A stretch of 64,000 nt of DNA from Heracleum sosnowskyi (taxonomy: Eukaryota > Streptophyta > Magnoliopsida > Apiales > Apiaceae), in the NCBI GenBank assembly GCA_030848705.1, contig JAUIZM010000145.1, positions 83,878 through 147,877 on the forward strand, written 5' to 3'. Position 1 is the first letter of the stretch, and every line of letters starts with the position of its first letter. Positions 38,388-46,667 of the stretch are shown here, piece after piece. A program made the position numbers and the translations under genes. A model generated the notes under the pieces. The model was not told where the DNA came from and did no database searches. It worked only from the letters and a program-made list of their open reading frames with translations.

Positions 38388-38412
38388 ATACTCAAGCTAT
38401 TCTTTGAGTATA
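38387..38412 (-). repeat. 9-bp inverted repeat just before the polypurine tract
   Basis: TATACTCAA (38,387-38,395) pairs with TTGAGTATA (38,404-38,412) around an 8-nt loop, between the gag-pol stop codon and the polypurine tract. In the RNA this is a possible short hairpin. Its role is unknown. Confidence 0.6.
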
Positions 38413-38451
38413 TCAGTGTTTATTAATATAATCCGCTACCAGTTTAAATAA

Positions 38452-41400
38452 CTATTCCGTGACCAGACATCTGACTCCTATCGCCTCCACGTGTTCTTCA
38501 AAAACCTTAGCTGGTAAACTCTTCGTGAAAGGATCAGCACGGTTGTCCTTTGATGCTATATCAGTCACAATAATATCTCCTCGCTTAACGAACTGTCGTA
38601 TGAGGTGATACTTACGCTCAATGTGTTTTGCTGCCTTATGTTCTCGTGGTTCCTTTGTATTTGCAACAGCACCAGTATTATCACAATAAATTGTGATTTG
38701 CCGTGGCAAATTAGGAACTACATTCAAATCCAGCAGGAAATTCCGGAACCATATAGCCTCCTTGGCTGCCTCAGAGGCTGCCACATATTCAGCTTCCATG
38801 GTTGAGTCTGCGATGCATTTCTGCTTCACACTCCTCCATATTACAGCTCCACCTCCTAAAGTAAAAACACACCCCGAGGTTGACTTCCTCTTATCCCTAT
38901 CTGTCTGGAAATCTGAATCGGTATATCCTACAGGAAACATGTCTGAAGCCTTGTAAATTAACATATACTTCTTAGTCCTTCGCAGGTACTTAAGTATCGT
39001 TTTTACTGCACTCCAATGCTCCTGACCTGGATTGGACTGATATCTACTGACCATGCCTACGGCAAAGCAAATATCAGGTCTCGTGCATAACATGACATAC
39101 ATTAAGCTTCCACATGCTGAAGCATAAGGAACTGCTTTCATGTTCTCTATCTCCTTAGGTGTTTTAGGACACTGCTCCTTTGATAGAGAGACTCCATTTC
39201 TAAAAGGTAAATTACCCTTCTTAGAGTCCTGCATGTTAAAACGAGCCAATACCTCATCAATGTACGGTTCTTGAGATAAAGCCAACGTTCTTTTCTTGCG
39301 ATCTCTTATAACTTTGATCCCAAGAATGTATGCGGCTTCACCTAAGTCTTTCATTTCAAATTGTTTGAACAACCATGCCTTAATAGATGACAACATCTCT
39401 ACATTGTTTCCAATGAGCAAAATGTCATCTACATATAGTACTAGAAAAACCACTGCATTTCCTTCACTTTTCCTATACACACATGCTTCGCTTGGAGTCT
39501 GATCATAACCATTTGTCTGGACGGCCTGATCAAAACGAATGTTCCACTCCCTGGAAGCTTGTTTCAGTCCATAAATGGACTTCTTAAGCTTACACACTAG
39601 ATGCTCTTGGCCCTCTTTGATGAATCCCTCTGGTTGCTGCATATGGATGTTTTCATCAAGACTTCCATTTAGGAAAGCTGTCTTGACATCCATTTGCCAA
39701 ATCTCATAATCGAGATGAGCTGCTATAGATAAAAGAATCCGGATTGACTTAAGCATGACTACCGGAGAAAAGGTTTCCTCATAATCAATTCCTTGTTTCT
39801 GAGTATACCCTTTCGCAACAAGTCTTGCTTTCCAGGCTTTCACCTTTTTGTCAGATCCTCTTTTTCTTTTGTAGATCCACTTGCATCCAATGGGTTTTAC
39901 ACCATTGGGTGGTTCCACGAGATCCCAGACTTGATTGGAATACATAGATTCCATCTCAGATTGCATAGCCTTTTGCCAAAGATCTGCATCCTTATCTTGC
40001 ATTGCTTCTTCGTATGTCCTGGGATCCTCATCATGTTCACCAGAGACTAAGTCCGAAGACTCTCCCAAAAACATGAACCTCTCAGGTTGTTTAACAACCC
40101 TCCCACTACGACGAAGCATTGGAGTGGTATTAGTGATAGGTTGTTCATTTACTTGTGGTTGTTCTACTTGTATCGGTGGCATATTAGAATTATCTTGTCC
40201 TCCCACTAGTTCTTCTAAAACAACAGTACTCATGGGTTTGTGATTCATTATATAGTCTTCCTCTAAGAATCTAGCATTGGTGCTTACAATGATATCCCGA
40301 TCCTTAGGACTATAAAACAAATACCCTTTTGTTCCCTTGGGATAACCCACAAACAGCCTTACTTCTGTACGAGAATCTAACTTAGTCACGTTCTTGTTCA
40401 GCACATGTGCTGGACAACCCCAAATCCGAATGTGTTTCAAACTAGGTTTGGTACTAGTCCACAATTCTTTTGGAGTTTTTGGAACTGACTTAGAAGGTAC
40501 CAAGTTTAGAAGATAAGCCGCTGTTTCTAGAGCATGTCCCCAAAACGACTTGGGTAAATTCGAATAACTCATCATCGATCTAACACTCTCTAAAAGAGTC
40601 CGGTTCCTTCTTTCTGCTACACCATTCTGCTGAGGTGTGCCAGGTGCAGTCAACTGGGATGAAATCCCATGTTCTGATAAATATTCTCTAAATTCTCCAA
40701 GCAGGTATTCGCCCCCACGATCTGATCGTAGTGACTTGATACATTTTCCTGAATGTCGCTTCTCCGCACTTGCTTTGTACTCTTTGAATTTTTCAAAGCA
40801 CTCAGACTTGCGGTGCAACAGATAAATGTATCCATATCTCGAATAATCATCAATGAAAGTGACAAAATATTCATACCCACCTCTCGCTTGGATATTCATA
40901 GGTCCACATAAATCAGTATGAACCAATTCTAACACATCTTTGGCTCTATTTCCTTTTGCCTTAAAAGGTCTACTGGTCATTTTTCCTTCCAAGCAAGATT
41001 CACAGACTGGAAATGGCTCCACTGCCAACGAGCCTAAAGGCCCATCTACTACCAATCTTTGAATCCTCCTCAAGTTAATATGACCTAATCTCAAGTGCCA
41101 AAGATATGTTTGGTTCAATCCAGAAGGTTCCTTTCTTTTACTAGAGGTAGAAAATGTATTATTAATTTCACTTGGTTGCAGCATTGGTTCTATAGGATCA
41201 ATAATATATAAATTGTCTTTCAATGTACCAGAACATATAACTCGTTTATTCATCATAATGGAAACATTACGATCCAAACAAACATTATAACCATCCATAG
41301 CAAGTTTAGAAACCGAAATTAAATTCCTTCTAAATGAAGGTACATAAAGACAATTATTCAAAACCAAAATCCTATCATAACCAAAAGATAAAGAAATAAC

Positions 41401-42408
41401 TCCAACTGCAACCACTGCTACTTTCGTAGCATCTCCCATGAACACATATATCTCGCCATCTCTAAGCAGCCTGGTTTTCTGGAACCCCTGCATGGAATTA
41501 CAAACATGATCAGTGGCTCCTGTGTCTACACACCAAGTGCTCGTAGACATAGCCGCTATATATGTTTCCGTAACAAGAGAAAGAGACATACCAGTATTGT
41601 TCTTCTTAGAAAGAGGACAATCCTTTTTCCAGTGACCCGACTGCTTGCACTTGAAGCACTTGCCCTTAGGCTTCTTCACTGAATTCTGAACTCCCAATGG
41701 TTTCACAACTTTCTGTGTCTGAACCTTCTTCTTCTTCTTTCCTTTCGGCTTTGAAGAAGAAACTTTCTCAGCCACATTTACCTGAACATGCTGCTGAAAT
41801 AATGATTCCGCTGCCTGAAGCTCTGTCAGAAGTTCCGCAAGACTATACAACTTCTTGTTCATGTTGTAATTCAAGCGAAACGGCTCAAAGCTTTTGGGCA
41901 AACTCATAAGTATGATATCGACCTGCGTTTCCGCATCAATATCAGCACCAAGGACCTCTAGTTCATTTATATGAGACATCATCAGAAGAACATGGTCCCT
42001 TACAGGTGTTTTTTCAGCCATCTGAGTGTTCATTAGAGACTTCATTGCTACTTGCCTAGCAGCCCTATTCTGATCTCCGAAAAGCTCCTTGAGATTAAAG
42101 AGCATATCTGCAGCAGTGGTCATGGCCTGATGCTGATGTTGCAAAACACCCGACATTGCTGCCAGAATGTAACATCGCGACATCTCATCTGCCTTAGTCC
42201 ACTTCTTAAAATACTCTTTTTCCTCATCCGGAGCATCGGCAGCAGGCTGGTCCGGTTGGGGTTCAACAGTACAAAATTTGAACTCTTCAGCAGTCAACAC
42301 TATGTCCAAATTGCGTTTCCATTCAATATAGTTAGGTCCGGTAAGTTTGTTATCCTTAAGTATGGTGAAAAGTGGATTAAAGCCCATTCTATCCTGAGAA
42401 TCATGCAT
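38452..42408 (-). CDS. Copia gag-pol polyprotein (1,318 aa)
   Basis: A single uninterrupted frame, about the usual length for plant copia polyproteins, ending in TAG. Residues about 10-210 form a UBN2-type Gag (near the start, KLTGPNYIEW), followed by a lysine-rich stretch (about 220-250) and a CCHC zinc knuckle (C251, C254, H259, C264) for RNA packaging. The aspartic protease has D295-T-G-A. The integrase zinc-binding region has H438, H443, C469 and C472, and its core has D499, D563 and E599 (D,D35E). Reverse transcriptase spans about 820-1,070 with D907 and Y992-V-D-D995. RNase H has D1164, the acidic ME-AE motif near 1,205-1,207, D1243 and D1292. Methionine 1 fits copia Gag starts; Met8 is an alternative. 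No key residue is missing and there is no frameshift between gag and pol, so the product could be functional. The protein would be made in the cytoplasm from the LTR transcript and processed by its own protease. Confidence 0.97.
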   Translation of the reverse strand: MHDSQDRMGFNPLFTILKDNKLTGPNYIEWKRNLDIVLTAEEFKFCTVEPQPDQPAADAPDEEKEYFKKWTKADEMSRCYILAAMSGVLQHQHQAMTTAADMLFNLKELFGDQNRAARQVAMKSLMNTQMAEKTPVRDHVLLMMSHINELEVLGADIDAETQVDIILMSLPKSFEPFRLNYNMNKKLYSLAELLTELQAAESLFQQHVQVNVAEKVSSSKPKGKKKKKVQTQKVVKPLGVQNSVKKPKGKCFKCKQSGHWKKDCPLSKKNNTGMSLSLVTETYIAAMSTSTWCVDTGATDHVCNSMQGFQKTRLLRDGEIYVFMGDATKVAVVAVGVISLSFGYDRILVLNNCLYVPSFRRNLISVSKLAMDGYNVCLDRNVSIMMNKRVICSGTLKDNLYIIDPIEPMLQPSEINNTFSTSSKRKEPSGLNQTYLWHLRLGHINLRRIQRLVVDGPLGSLAVEPFPVCESCLEGKMTSRPFKAKGNRAKDVLELVHTDLCGPMNIQARGGYEYFVTFIDDYSRYGYIYLLHRKSECFEKFKEYKASAEKRHSGKCIKSLRSDRGGEYLLGEFREYLSEHGISSQLTAPGTPQQNGVAERRNRTLLESVRSMMSYSNLPKSFWGHALETAAYLLNLVPSKSVPKTPKELWTSTKPSLKHIRIWGCPAHVLNKNVTKLDSRTEVRLFVGYPKGTKGYLFYSPKDRDIIVSTNARFLEEDYIMNHKPMSTVVLEELVGGQDNSNMPPIQVEQPQVNEQPITNTTPMLRRSGRVVKQPERFMFLGESSDLVSGEHDEDPRTYEEAMQDKDADLWQKAMQSEMESMYSNQVWDLVEPPNGVKPIGCKWIYKRKRGSDKKVKAWKARLVAKGYTQKQGIDYEETFSPVVMLKSIRILLSIAAHLDYEIWQMDVKTAFLNGSLDENIHMQQPEGFIKEGQEHLVCKLKKSIYGLKQASREWNIRFDQAVQTNGYDQTPSEACVYRKSEGNAVVFLVLYVDDILLIGNNVEMLSSIKAWLFKQFEMKDLGEAAYILGIKVIRDRKKRTLALSQEPYIDEVLARFNMQDSKKGNLPFRNGVSLSKEQCPKTPKEIENMKAVPYASACGSLMYVMLCTRPDICFAVGMVSRYQSNPGQEHWSAVKTILKYLRRTKKYMLIYKASDMFPVGYTDSDFQTDRDKRKSTSGCVFTLGGGAVIWRSVKQKCIADSTMEAEYVAASEAAKEAIWFRNFLLDLNVVPNLPRQITIYCDNTGAVANTKEPREHKAAKHIERKYHLIRQFVKRGDIIVTDIASKDNRADPFTKSLPAKVFEEHVEAIGVRCLVTE

Positions 42409-42511
42409 ATAACACTTAATCAGAAAATTGCATATATCTTAAAACCTATTGGTTTCCTCTAACAATTAATTAAAATTAATGCACTAATATTTAAATTCCA
42501 TAAATATCTGG

Positions 42512-42997
42512 TACGCCATGATGGATGACATATATACCATTTAAATTTAAATATTACTTCGGTCCTACTACTAAATAATACGCCACGTTAGGGTGGACTA
42601 TATATTATCTTTCATAGCTAAGTGTATACCATTATTTAGATCTTAAGTTGCCTTTAGTCAGACCCATCCGTTCGATGTATCAATGGATAAATCCCAGGTG
42701 TTTTCGGTGAAGTCACAGACGGACTCGCTTAAGAACACAACTCCGTAGACAGAAATATCCATTATCAACATCAATCAAGGAATGTCCAACTTTTTTCTCG
42801 AATTCTATGAAACTTGGTTTGTCACGATGGGGTGAGCTTACCTTTCAATATTCGTGATTAACTTAAGAAGATTGTCCTAGTAATATCCTTAACACTACCC
42901 AGACGTCATAAATCATACGCCACGATGGGTGACATATATCCAATTCATAATCGTCCTAGTGTTAAATTACATACAACCAATAATGGATGACCATGGG
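42512..42997. repeat. Short degenerate repeat family in the leader
   Basis: Five related segments on the plus strand share a core like TACGCCACGATGGGTGACAT: 42,512-42,535, 42,579-42,606, 42,821-42,840, 42,915-42,939 and 42,976-42,997. Spacing is irregular and copies differ at several positions. The first and fourth are the closest pair, and both run into ATATAT. Confidence 0.6.
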
Positions 42998-43309
42998 ATC
43001 TAATATCAAATTAATTCCCTCTCCCACTTAGTATTTTACTTTGAGGATTTTTTTTATATCTACATGCATCGTCCTATGTTAATTCTTCGAGGTCCACATG
43101 TTATCATAATAACAAGACAAAGAACACATAACATAGTAGAACATGGCATGACGATCAACATAATTAAAGCATAACATATAACCCTATGTCCATGTCGTTC
43201 TAGCATACTAAGGTTAGTATTGCATGGCATGATAATCACGTAAGGCATATAAAATTGCAATAATTAAAATAAATAGCAGAAATTATGTAAAACATAATAA
43301 AACACATCC

Positions 43310-43590
43310 ACTATTATGGCCCCAGAAAATTAGCTTCGAATTCCTTCGTTGAAAATTTCCCGAAATCTTCAGGAGCCCGTTTGGAGGCCTAAACAGCGTC
43401 AGAATGGGTCGAAAAATCGGGGAATGGTTCTTTAGATACATTCCAGCCTGTTCGTCTCGTTCTGCCGTTTCCGAAAAGTGCTTATTCGCCCAAATCGGAC
43501 ATCGTATGCAAAATCTGCAGCCAAAACAGCGAAGCTCCCACGAAAACAGTATGGCGCAGCGGAAGAACTCTGTTTCTCGTATCTCCGATG
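43310..43590. other. GC-richer block in the leader
   Basis: About 280 bp of visibly higher GC than the AT-rich leader on both sides, rich in CG dinucleotides (for example GGTCGAAAAATCGGGG near 43,407 and TCGTCTCGTTCTGCCG near 43,451). No domain or long sense frame was recognised. It could be captured host sequence or a structured RNA region. The boundaries are approximate. Confidence 0.45.
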
Positions 43591-43865
43591 TTTAAACGAT
43601 TACATACAACATAATACAGCAAAACAAACCTATTCTATTACATACATCTGATCATAATCTTAACTATCACGATAAACCCTCGTGATTTACAACAATCAAA
43701 CATCCACGATAAACCACGTGGGATCCAATCACATAATCAAATAAAACATGACCATAATAGTGGATTACAACCTGCATCACAAAATCAATACAAGCAACCA
43801 CCATATACATGCATATATAATTACGACATGGACATCATATCATAAAACGCAGAACTGCATAACCA

Positions 43866-43879
43866 GGCTCTTGATGCCA
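43866..43879 (-). other. Primer-binding site (initiator tRNA-Met-like)
   Basis: In sense, the LTR end CCAACA is followed by AT and then TGGCATCAAGAGCC. The reverse complement of the plant initiator tRNA-Met 3' end is TGGTATCAGAGCC. The match therefore has one substitution and one extra A. It primes minus-strand DNA synthesis. Confidence 0.85.
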
Positions 43880-44065
43880 ATTGTTGGAACGGATGATTAC
43901 TGTTCTGCGTTTTACTATATGATTGATTACGAGTTCGAAAAGAAAACTTTACCTTAATCGATACGATTCTGATCCACGTCTTCTACTGAATTCCTTGATT
44001 CCCTTCGAGCGAAGTGTGGCCTTCGATCTCCCGAAGTTTCCTCTCCTTAAAGCCTCGAAATCCCA

Positions 44066-44073
44066 AAACCCTA
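44066..44073. promoter_or_regulatory. Telo-box AAACCCTA downstream of the LTR TATA box
   Basis: A perfect AAACCCTA (plus strand) lies about 85 bp downstream of the LTR TATA box in the sense direction, so in the transcribed R/U5 part. A related CCTAGGTTTT follows about 25 bp away in the opposite sense. Telo-boxes are common near the start of plant translation-machinery genes and are bound by telomere-repeat-binding (TRB) factors. Use by this LTR is inference. Confidence 0.5.
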
Positions 44074-44155
44074 GCTCCTTGCGGCTGCCCTAGGTTTTAA
44101 TCTCGAATTATGAAAAACCAAAAAAAAACGTTTTCAGCCTTTAGGAGAACAAGAA

Positions 44156-44163
44156 TATTTATA
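44156..44163 (-). promoter_or_regulatory. TATA box of the LTR promoter
   Basis: Sense-strand CCTATAAATATTC contains the canonical plant TATAAATA. It lies about 275 bp before the end of the 5' LTR, a normal place for the U3/R border. A second AT-rich run (44,872-44,883) is a weaker alternative. The 3' LTR has the same box at 37,495-37,502. Confidence 0.7.
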
Positions 44164-45037
44164 GGCTCCAGTAGGGATCATGGACAATTAGGTCGGGCCT
44201 CCCAATGACATTCTGGGTCAAGCCCAATGTCATTAAATATTAATTCTATCCACTAACGAATTAATATCTGCACTGCCTTTCCTAATACCGTAATTGCTTT
44301 ATTATTAAATTCGGCTCCTATATTATTTGCTTATTAAATTCCCCATGTTTAAGATATCGTATGTCCATTAATTAAATTAATTTCTGATAATTAATTTAAT
44401 TAATATCTTTTTATCCTTGATCATCCACTCAACCTTATAATTATGCAAGAACAAATCTGCCTGCAGGACTAAAGCATAATTATCTTTATGAGCTTTCAAG
44501 AGGACATCATCAACCCGAATATTATCAGGACATGGTTTCCTTATGTAATTAATATCCCACTCTGCATGCAATGTCATTGCTCAATACATAATATTGTAAT
44601 TAACAATTAATTACATCACATATGAATCAAAGCATGTGCATTGCATACAAGTGTCAATCACTACACTTGGATTGAGAACCTAAGCATTAATAATATCATA
44701 GAATCTTAGTTCTTCTTTATTGTCAGAATAGAAGAACAATTCTAATATTTCGATCCTGTTCAATATACACAAAGTATACAAGTATTATTTAATAGTCAAG
44801 ATAAACTATTCCAAATAATACTTCAGTTATTCCAGTGGTTTGTCTAATTCCACTTAAACTGTGAACCCTTTATATTATATATAGACACTGATAATTTAAT
44901 CTTCTGTTATCCCATTTGATACTAAATTATCCACAATATATAATAAACAGACAATGTAAAAATATGCAATCAAGATTCTCAATAAAATGGACAATGTTTA
45001 TATACTACTAATGAATAGTTTAGTATAAAACCCAACA

Positions 45038-45042
45038 AAAAA
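45038..45042. repeat. Target-site duplication, right copy (AAAAA)
   Basis: Five A directly after the LTR end CCAACA, followed by CCCACTTTTTGG, which resumes the interrupted satellite monomer. It pairs with 37,216-37,220. Confidence 0.85.
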
Positions 45043-46667
45043 CCCACTTTTTGGCCCAAAACTGGTTTCACTAGCATTTTCACGCGCTCAAAAAACGAGG
45101 TTCCGGACACTTTTCTTCCGATTTTTTTTGTCACGTGCTAAAATAGAGGTAAAAAATGGACGTACGGACCAAAAAACGCGAAATTTCATTTCCGGAAATG
45201 GGTTTTTTCGACCCCCGAAAATGGGAAAAAACCCACTTTTTGGCCCAAAACTGGTTTGACTGGCATTTTCACGCGCTCAAAAACGAGGTTCCGGACATTT
45301 TTCTTCCGATTTTTTTTGTCACGTGCTAAAATAGAGGTACAAAATGGACGTACGGACCAAAAAACGCGAAATTTCATTTCCGGAAAATGGGTTTTTTCGA
45401 CCCCCGAATATGGGAAAAAACCCACTTTTTGGCCCAAAACTGCTTTCACTGGCATTTTCACGCGCTCAAAAAACGAGGTTCCGGACACTTTTCTTCCGAT
45501 TTTTTTTGTCACGTGCTAAAATAGAGGTAAAAAATGGACGTACGGACCAAAAAACGCGAAATTTCATTTCCGGAAATGGGTTTTTTCGACCCCCGAAAAT
45601 GGGAAAAAACCCACTTTTTGGCCCAAAACTGCTTTCACTGGCATTTTCACGCGCTCAAAAAACGAGGTTCCGGACACTTTTCTTCCGATTTTTTTTGTCA
45701 CGTGCTAAAATAGAGGTAAAAAATGGACGTACGGACCAAAAAACGCGAAATTTCATTTCCGGAAATGGGTTTTTTCGACCCCCGAAAATGGGAAAAAACC
45801 CACTTTTTGGCCCAAAACTGGTTTCACTGGCATTTTCACGCGCTCAAAAAACGAGGTTCCGGACATTTTTCTTCCGATTTTTTTTGTCACGTGCTAAAAT
45901 AGAGGTACAAAATGGACGTACGGACCAAAAAACGCGAAATTTCATTTCCGGAAATGGGTTTTTTCGACCCCCGAAAATGGGAAAAAACCCACTTTTTGGT
46001 CCAAAACTGGTTTCACTGGCATTTTCACGCGCTCAAAAAACGAGGTTCCGGACACTTTTCTTCCGATTTTTTTTGTCACATGGTAAAATAGAGGTACAAA
46101 ATGGACGTACGGACCAAAAAACACGAAATTTCATTTCCGGAAATGGGTTTTTTCGACCCCCGAAAATGGGAAAAAACCCACTTTTTGGCCCAAAACTGGT
46201 TTCACTGGCATTTTCACGCGCTCAAAAAACGAGGTTCCGGACACTTTTCTTCCGATTTTTTTTGTCACGTGCTAAAATAGAGGTACAAAATGGACGTACG
46301 GACCAAAAAACGCGAAATTTCATTTCCGGAAATGGGTTTTTTCGAACCCCGAAAATGGGAAAAAACCCACTTTTTGGCCCAAAACTGGTTTCACTGGCAT
46401 TTTCACGCGCTCAAAAAACGAGGTTCCGGACACTTTTCTTCCGATTTTTTTTGTCACATGGTAAAATAGAGGTACAAAATGGACGTACGGACCAAAAAAC
46501 ACGAAATTTCATTTCCGGAAATGGGTTTTTTCGACCCCCGAAAATGGGAAAAAACCCACTTTTTGGCCCAAAACTGGTTTCACTGGCATTTTCACGCGCT
46601 CAAAAAACGAGGTTCCGGACACTTTTCTTCCGATTTTTTTTGTCACGTGCTAAAATAGAGGTACAAA

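Larger units (their letters stand above)
42409..43865 (-). other. Retrotransposon leader (about 1.46 kb)
   Basis: Untranslated sequence between the primer-binding site and the gag start. It is mostly AT-rich and contains many sense ATG codons but no convincing gene. The longest sense frame is 66 codons (43,260-43,060), with no recognisable domain. Two zones stand out: short degenerate repeats (42,512-42,997) and a GC-richer block (about 43,310-43,590). Small hairpins occur at 43,666-43,686 (ATCACGA / TCGTGAT) and 43,704-43,721 (CCACG / CGTGG), near the primer site where retroelements often carry packaging or dimerisation signals. That role is inference. Confidence 0.8.
37221..45037 (-). mobile_element. 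Intact Ty1/copia LTR retrotransposon (7,817 bp)
   Basis: Complete autonomous-type element on the minus strand. In sense order it has the 5' LTR (45,037-43,882), a tRNA primer-binding site, a 1.46-kb leader, one gag-pol frame (42,408-38,452), a short 3' untranslated stretch, a polypurine tract and the 3' LTR (38,376-37,221). The LTRs begin TGTTGG and end CCAACA. The domain order protease, integrase, reverse transcriptase, RNase H defines Ty1/copia (Pseudoviridae) rather than gypsy. The two LTRs have the same length and I found no mismatch, the frame is unbroken and a 5-bp target duplication is present, all signs of recent insertion. There is no envelope-like frame after pol, so it is not SIRE-like. 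I do not assign a lineage. Its AT-rich, unique sequence contrasts sharply with the satellite. Confidence 0.97.
43882..45037 (-). repeat. 5' LTR (1,156 bp)
   Basis: Upstream LTR in the sense orientation, matching 37,221-38,376 throughout by eye. It provides the promoter for the genomic RNA. If transcription starts about 30 bases after the TATA box, U3 is about 0.9 kb and R plus U5 about 0.24 kb. Structure within it: AT hairpins at 44,367-44,404 and 44,595-44,615, a TATA box at 44,156-44,163 and a telo-box at 44,066-44,073. Confidence 0.97.

Noticed and set aside
42052..42462. Plus-strand frames of 62-136 codons opposite gag-pol (38,605-42,462)
   Set aside because: They are antisense shadows of the intact minus-strand polyprotein, with no domain signature.
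43060..43260. 66-codon upstream frame in the leader
   Set aside because: It has a plausible position but no domain, an ordinary length for chance in 1.46 kb, and no comparative support.
43406..43416. 11-base match between the leader (GGGTCGAAAAA) and the satellite (minus strand), suggesting exchange between element and array
   Set aside because: An 11-base match between a 7.8-kb element and a 189-bp monomer on both strands is expected by chance about once in one or two comparisons.
44066..44110. Telomere repeat or interstitial telomere
   Set aside because: Only one AAACCCTA unit is present, with no tandem TTTAGGG array.
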